Shown here in pieces: positions 5,323 to 6,904 of a stretch of 6,904 bases of DNA. How positions within the stretch are numbered: position 1 is the first letter of the stretch; every line of letters starts with the position of its first letter. The DNA is taken from the NCBI GenBank assembly GCA_033764265.1, contig JANRJB010000093.1, forward strand, positions 1-6,904, given 5' to 3'. The notes under the pieces are model-generated. The model made no database searches. It saw only the letters and a program-made list of their open reading frames with translations, and was not told the origin of the DNA. The stretch is from VGEM01 sp033764265. Its GTDB lineage: Bacteria > Pseudomonadota > Alphaproteobacteria > Rhodospirillales > Rhodospirillaceae. The position numbers and the translations under genes are program-made.

Positions 5323-5745
5323 TCAGCGCGGCAGCGACGCCAGCTCGTCACCCGTCAGAAACCGCACGGCCTCGATCTTGTTGCCGTCGGGGTCGCGCAC
5401 GAACGCGGCGTAGTAGTTGGGCGTGTAGTCGGGCCTGAGGCCGGGCGCACCGTCGCAGCGCCCGCCGGCTTTCACCGCCGCGGCGTGAAACGCATCCACC
5501 GCGGCCTTGTCGGGCGCGTTGAAGCAGACGTGCACGCCATTGCCCGCGGACGGCGGCTGTCCGTCGAAGGGCCGTTGCGCCCAGAACGCGGGGAATTGAT
5601 GGCCCCAGGCGCAGCCGTAGGGCTCGTCGAACAGCCGCTTCACGCCGAGCGGGGCCAGGACCGCGTCGTAGAACGCTTTGGCCCGGGCGATGTCGGCCAC
5701 GCCGACCGAGACGTGGGAGAGAAAGGGGATGGCGGGGGATGGCAT
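5323..5745 (-). CDS. VOC-superfamily (glyoxalase/bleomycin-resistance fold) protein
   Basis: This is a 140-residue cytoplasmic protein of the usual length for single-module vicinal-oxygen-chelate proteins. It starts at the ATG at 5745, giving MPSPAIPFLSHVSVGVADIA. The open frame continues further upstream, but those residues do not belong to the fold. Two beta-alpha-beta-beta-beta modules are visible. The first is SHVSVGVADIARAKAFYDAV (10-29), and the second runs from NGVHVCFNAPDKAAVDAFH (69-87) to YYAAFVRDPDGNKIEAV (111-127). His11, His72 and Glu125 sit at the positions that usually bind the metal ion in this superfamily. Members act as glyoxalases, dioxygenases, isomerases or drug-binding proteins, and the substrate cannot be named from sequence. 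It is convergent with the DUF5666 gene (15 bases apart) and divergent from higB. A weak promoter candidate is TTGGCC (5793-5788), 18 bases, AATACT (5769-5764). Confidence 0.9.
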   Translation of the reverse strand: MPSPAIPFLSHVSVGVADIARAKAFYDAVLAPLGVKRLFDEPYGCAWGHQFPAFWAQRPFDGQPPSAGNGVHVCFNAPDKAAVDAFHAAAVKAGGRCDGAPGLRPDYTPNYYAAFVRDPDGNKIEAVRFLTGDELASLPR

Positions 5746-5774
5746 GAATTGGACTTTCAATGCAGTATTGAGCC

Positions 5775-5791
5775 GGCCTCTGCGCGAGGCC
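5775..5791. repeat. short perfect hairpin between the VOC gene and higB
   Basis: GGCCTC (5775-5780) and GAGGCC (5786-5791) form a perfect 6-bp stem with a 5-base loop, TGCGC. It lies inside the spacer of the weak leftward promoter candidate of the VOC gene and just upstream of the higB -35 candidate. It could be a protein-binding site, but a six-base stem in this GC content may be coincidental. Confidence 0.3.
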
Positions 5792-5797
5792 AAGCGC

Positions 5798-5827
5798 TTG
5801 CCCAGCGCCCGTGGATGCGCGTAGAAT
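5798..5827 (+). promoter_or_regulatory. probable higBA promoter
   Basis: TTGCCC (5798-5803), an 18-base spacer and TAGAAT (5822-5827, five of six matches to the -10 consensus) lie upstream of higB. Transcription would begin near 5834, leaving a short leader of about 23 bases. The -10 box overlaps the palindrome at 5824-5844, an arrangement expected for toxin-antitoxin autorepression. Confidence 0.5.
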
Positions 5828-5844
5828 TCCCAAAATGGTAATTC
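5824..5844. promoter_or_regulatory. imperfect palindrome over the higBA start region, candidate HigA operator
   Basis: GAATT (5824-5828) mirrors AATTC (5840-5844). Inside, CCA (5830-5832) mirrors TGG (5836-5838), so eight of ten positions pair around a centre at 5834. The palindrome covers part of the -10 box and the expected transcription start. HigA-type antitoxins are known to repress their own operons by binding such sites. That this one is bound by the HigA encoded here is inference from position. Confidence 0.5.
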
Positions 5845-5856
5845 CTCGCAGCCCTG

Positions 5857-6168
5857 ATGATCGTCATCGGAACCGACATTGTCGAGCGCTACTTCGCAAT
5901 GCACATCGGTTACCAGGGTATCTCGGCCGCGCGCGCTCAATACCGGACGTGGTTATCCATCGCCGAGGCGGCCCGCTGGCGAACCTCGCAGGACGTGAAA
6001 CGATCGCATCCCAAGGCCAGCATCCTGAAAGGCGGTCGCGTGGTCTTCAATATCAAGGGCAACGACTATCGGCTGATCGCCCTGATTGCCTATCGGGATG
6101 GCATCGTCATGATCCGGTTTTTCGGCACGCATGACGATTACGACCGGATTGACGCGGAGCGTGTGTAA
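5857..6168 (+). CDS. higB: HigB-family type II toxin (mRNA interferase)
   Basis: The product is 103 residues, the normal length for this toxin family, which has a RelE-like fold and cleaves mRNA, usually on translating ribosomes. The diagnostic stretches are KASILKGGRVVFNIKGNDYR (53-72) and the C-terminal MIRFFGTHDDYDRIDAE (85-101). The conserved basic and aromatic residues in these stretches (Lys67, Tyr71, Arg72, Arg87, His92, Tyr95) are candidates for RNA contact and catalysis. The product starts MIVIGTDIVERYF, which aligns well with the start of family members, so the ATG at 5857 was chosen even though no good Shine-Dalgarno precedes it. The toxin gene comes first and its TAA overlaps the antitoxin ATG by one base (TAATG), the usual higBA order and coupling. 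No truncation or frameshift is visible, so the toxin should be intact. Confidence 0.93.
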   Translation: MIVIGTDIVERYFAMHIGYQGISAARAQYRTWLSIAEAARWRTSQDVKRSHPKASILKGGRVVFNIKGNDYRLIALIAYRDGIVMIRFFGTHDDYDRIDAERV

Positions 6169-6560
6169 TGAAAACCACCTTGATTGTGATTGAGGGCGAC
6201 CGCGATCACGCGGCGGCCAAGGCCCTGGTAACTAAGCTCATGGGTTCGCGCTCCGCGGGCGCACGCGCGCGCCTTGCCGCCCAGGCCCGTTTGATCGAAT
6301 CATACGAACGCAGCCGTTGGCCTCGTCGCGCAGCGTCGCTCGCCGAGATTCTGACATACCTGATGGATCAGCACGGCGTTAGCCGGGCCGGATTGGCATC
6401 GATCATGGGCGGCGCGAGCCGGGTCAGTGAAGTGATCAACGGCAAGCGGGGCCTGAGTCTGTCGATGATCCGCCGCTTGTGCGAGCGATTCGACATTCCC
6501 GCGGACGTGCTGATCCATGCGACCATCAACCCGCGGCAGGACCGCGAATTGGCGGCTTGA
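6168..6560 (+). CDS. higA: HigA-family antitoxin with XRE-type helix-turn-helix
   Basis: The product is 130 residues. The N-terminal part (about 1-55), containing AQARLIESYERSRWP (38-52), matches the N-terminal region of HigA-type antitoxins, thought to contact the toxin. Residues 58-118 form a Cro/C1-type helix-turn-helix: LAEILTYLMDQHGVSRAGLA (58-77), a recognition helix around SRVSEVINGKR (84-94), and LSLSMIRRLCERFDIPADVLI, given as LSLSMIRRLCERF (96-108) and DIPADVLI (109-116). The protein neutralises HigB and represses the operon. GGAG (6156-6159) sits eight bases before the ATG inside the end of higB, allowing translation independent of or coupled to the toxin. The next gene is convergent, with only ten bases between the two stops, so the operon is just two genes. 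Confidence 0.92.
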   Translation: MKTTLIVIEGDRDHAAAKALVTKLMGSRSAGARARLAAQARLIESYERSRWPRRAASLAEILTYLMDQHGVSRAGLASIMGGASRVSEVINGKRGLSLSMIRRLCERFDIPADVLIHATINPRQDRELAA

Positions 6561-6570
6561 GTGAAGGCCC

Positions 6571-6903
6571 CTACCCTGGCGGGCGCGGCACGGGTTTGAG
6601 GTCCGGGCGCCACGTGAACACCAGGCCGCCACCGGCATCGGGGCTGTTCCGCGACAGGCCGACCACGCCGTAGAGATTGATCGAGATGCGTTCGGTGAGG
6701 CGCACGCTGAGATAGGCCGAGCCTTCCTGCGGATCGGCCGCGGTGCGCAGCGCGCTCTGGCGAAAGTCGTAGGCGAGCCCGGTGGCGACCCGCTCGCTCC
6801 AGGCGTACTGCACGCCGGCGCTGGCCGAGATCACGTCGCGCAGCGCCAAGCCGACCGGCGCGCCCGTGATCTTGTAGCCGGCGGTGACGAACGGCAGAAA
6901 ATC
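6571..6903 (-). CDS. C-terminal part of an outer-membrane beta-barrel protein, truncated by the window edge
   Basis: The frame enters from the right edge and ends in TAG, giving the last 110 residues. Alternating hydrophobic and polar strands with tight turns are evident: LPFVTAGYKITGAP, VQYAWSERVATGLAYDF, SAYLSVRLTERISINLYGVV and GGGLVFTW. This is the pattern of transporter-like or porin-like outer-membrane barrels in proteobacteria, and the NSPDAGGG turn before the last strand is common in them. The exact family cannot be named from this fragment. The last strand would end at FTW, but the protein continues with about twelve Pro-rich residues (RPDLKPVPRPPG). This is unusual, because barrels normally stop at a terminal aromatic residue. 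The TTG near 6849 is internal, since barrel-like sequence continues upstream of it. Confidence 0.65.
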   Translation of the reverse strand, partial: DFLPFVTAGYKITGAPVGLALRDVISASAGVQYAWSERVATGLAYDFRQSALRTAADPQEGSAYLSVRLTERISINLYGVVGLSRNSPDAGGGLVFTWRPDLKPVPRPPG

Positions 6904-6904
6904 C

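Noticed and set aside
5304..5326. CTGAG/CTCAG inverted repeat between the DUF5666 and VOC stop codons as a bidirectional terminator.
   Set aside because: Only five pairs, with a 13-base loop and no T-tract. The arms mainly consist of the two TGA stop codons facing each other.

Overview
The window is GC-rich, bacterial and densely coding. It most resembles a beta- or gammaproteobacterium. The evidence is the C-terminal part of an MnmC-type tRNA-modification enzyme, a MipA/OmpV-family outer-membrane protein, a lipobox lipoprotein and a second outer-membrane beta-barrel, all typical of Gram-negative proteobacteria. No rRNA, tRNA, CRISPR array, insertion sequence or phage gene was recognised.

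Layout, left to right. Positions 2-1060 (+) hold the 3' part of mnmC. Positions 1275-2126 (+) hold a MipA/OmpV-like outer-membrane protein, followed by two small hairpins. Next come two tiny putative membrane proteins facing tail to tail (2235-2393 + and 2377-2646 -). They share a WGWxExSL core and look like diverged relatives. A gene-poor stretch of about 530 bases (2647-3174) carries regulatory-looking DNA: two nearly identical palindromes 62 bp apart, a near-consensus sigma70-type promoter pointing left with no clear gene behind it, and a GC-rich hairpin that could end that transcript. To its right lies a probable two-gene operon: a DUF6502-family protein with helix-turn-helix-like segments (3175-4047 +), then a DUF5666-type lipoprotein (4102-5307 +). 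A VOC/glyoxalase-fold enzyme is read leftward (5323-5745 -). Divergent from it is a higBA toxin-antitoxin operon (5857-6560 +) with an imperfect palindrome over its probable -10 box. The window ends in the C-terminal part of an outer-membrane beta-barrel protein on the minus strand (6571-6903).

How the parts may work together. HigB (mRNA interferase) and HigA (antitoxin and repressor) form a self-contained module, and the palindrome at its promoter fits autoregulation. The DUF6502-DUF5666 pair is the most promising little-described system. The first protein looks cytoplasmic and DNA-binding, the second is an exported lipoprotein built from about four related beta-rich repeats, and twin palindromes sit exactly where the pair's promoter should be. 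The working model, which is inference, is that the DUF6502 protein binds these sites and controls its own operon and perhaps the leftward transcript. The mnmC and mipA genes appear to be ordinary chromosomal neighbours with no evident link to that system.
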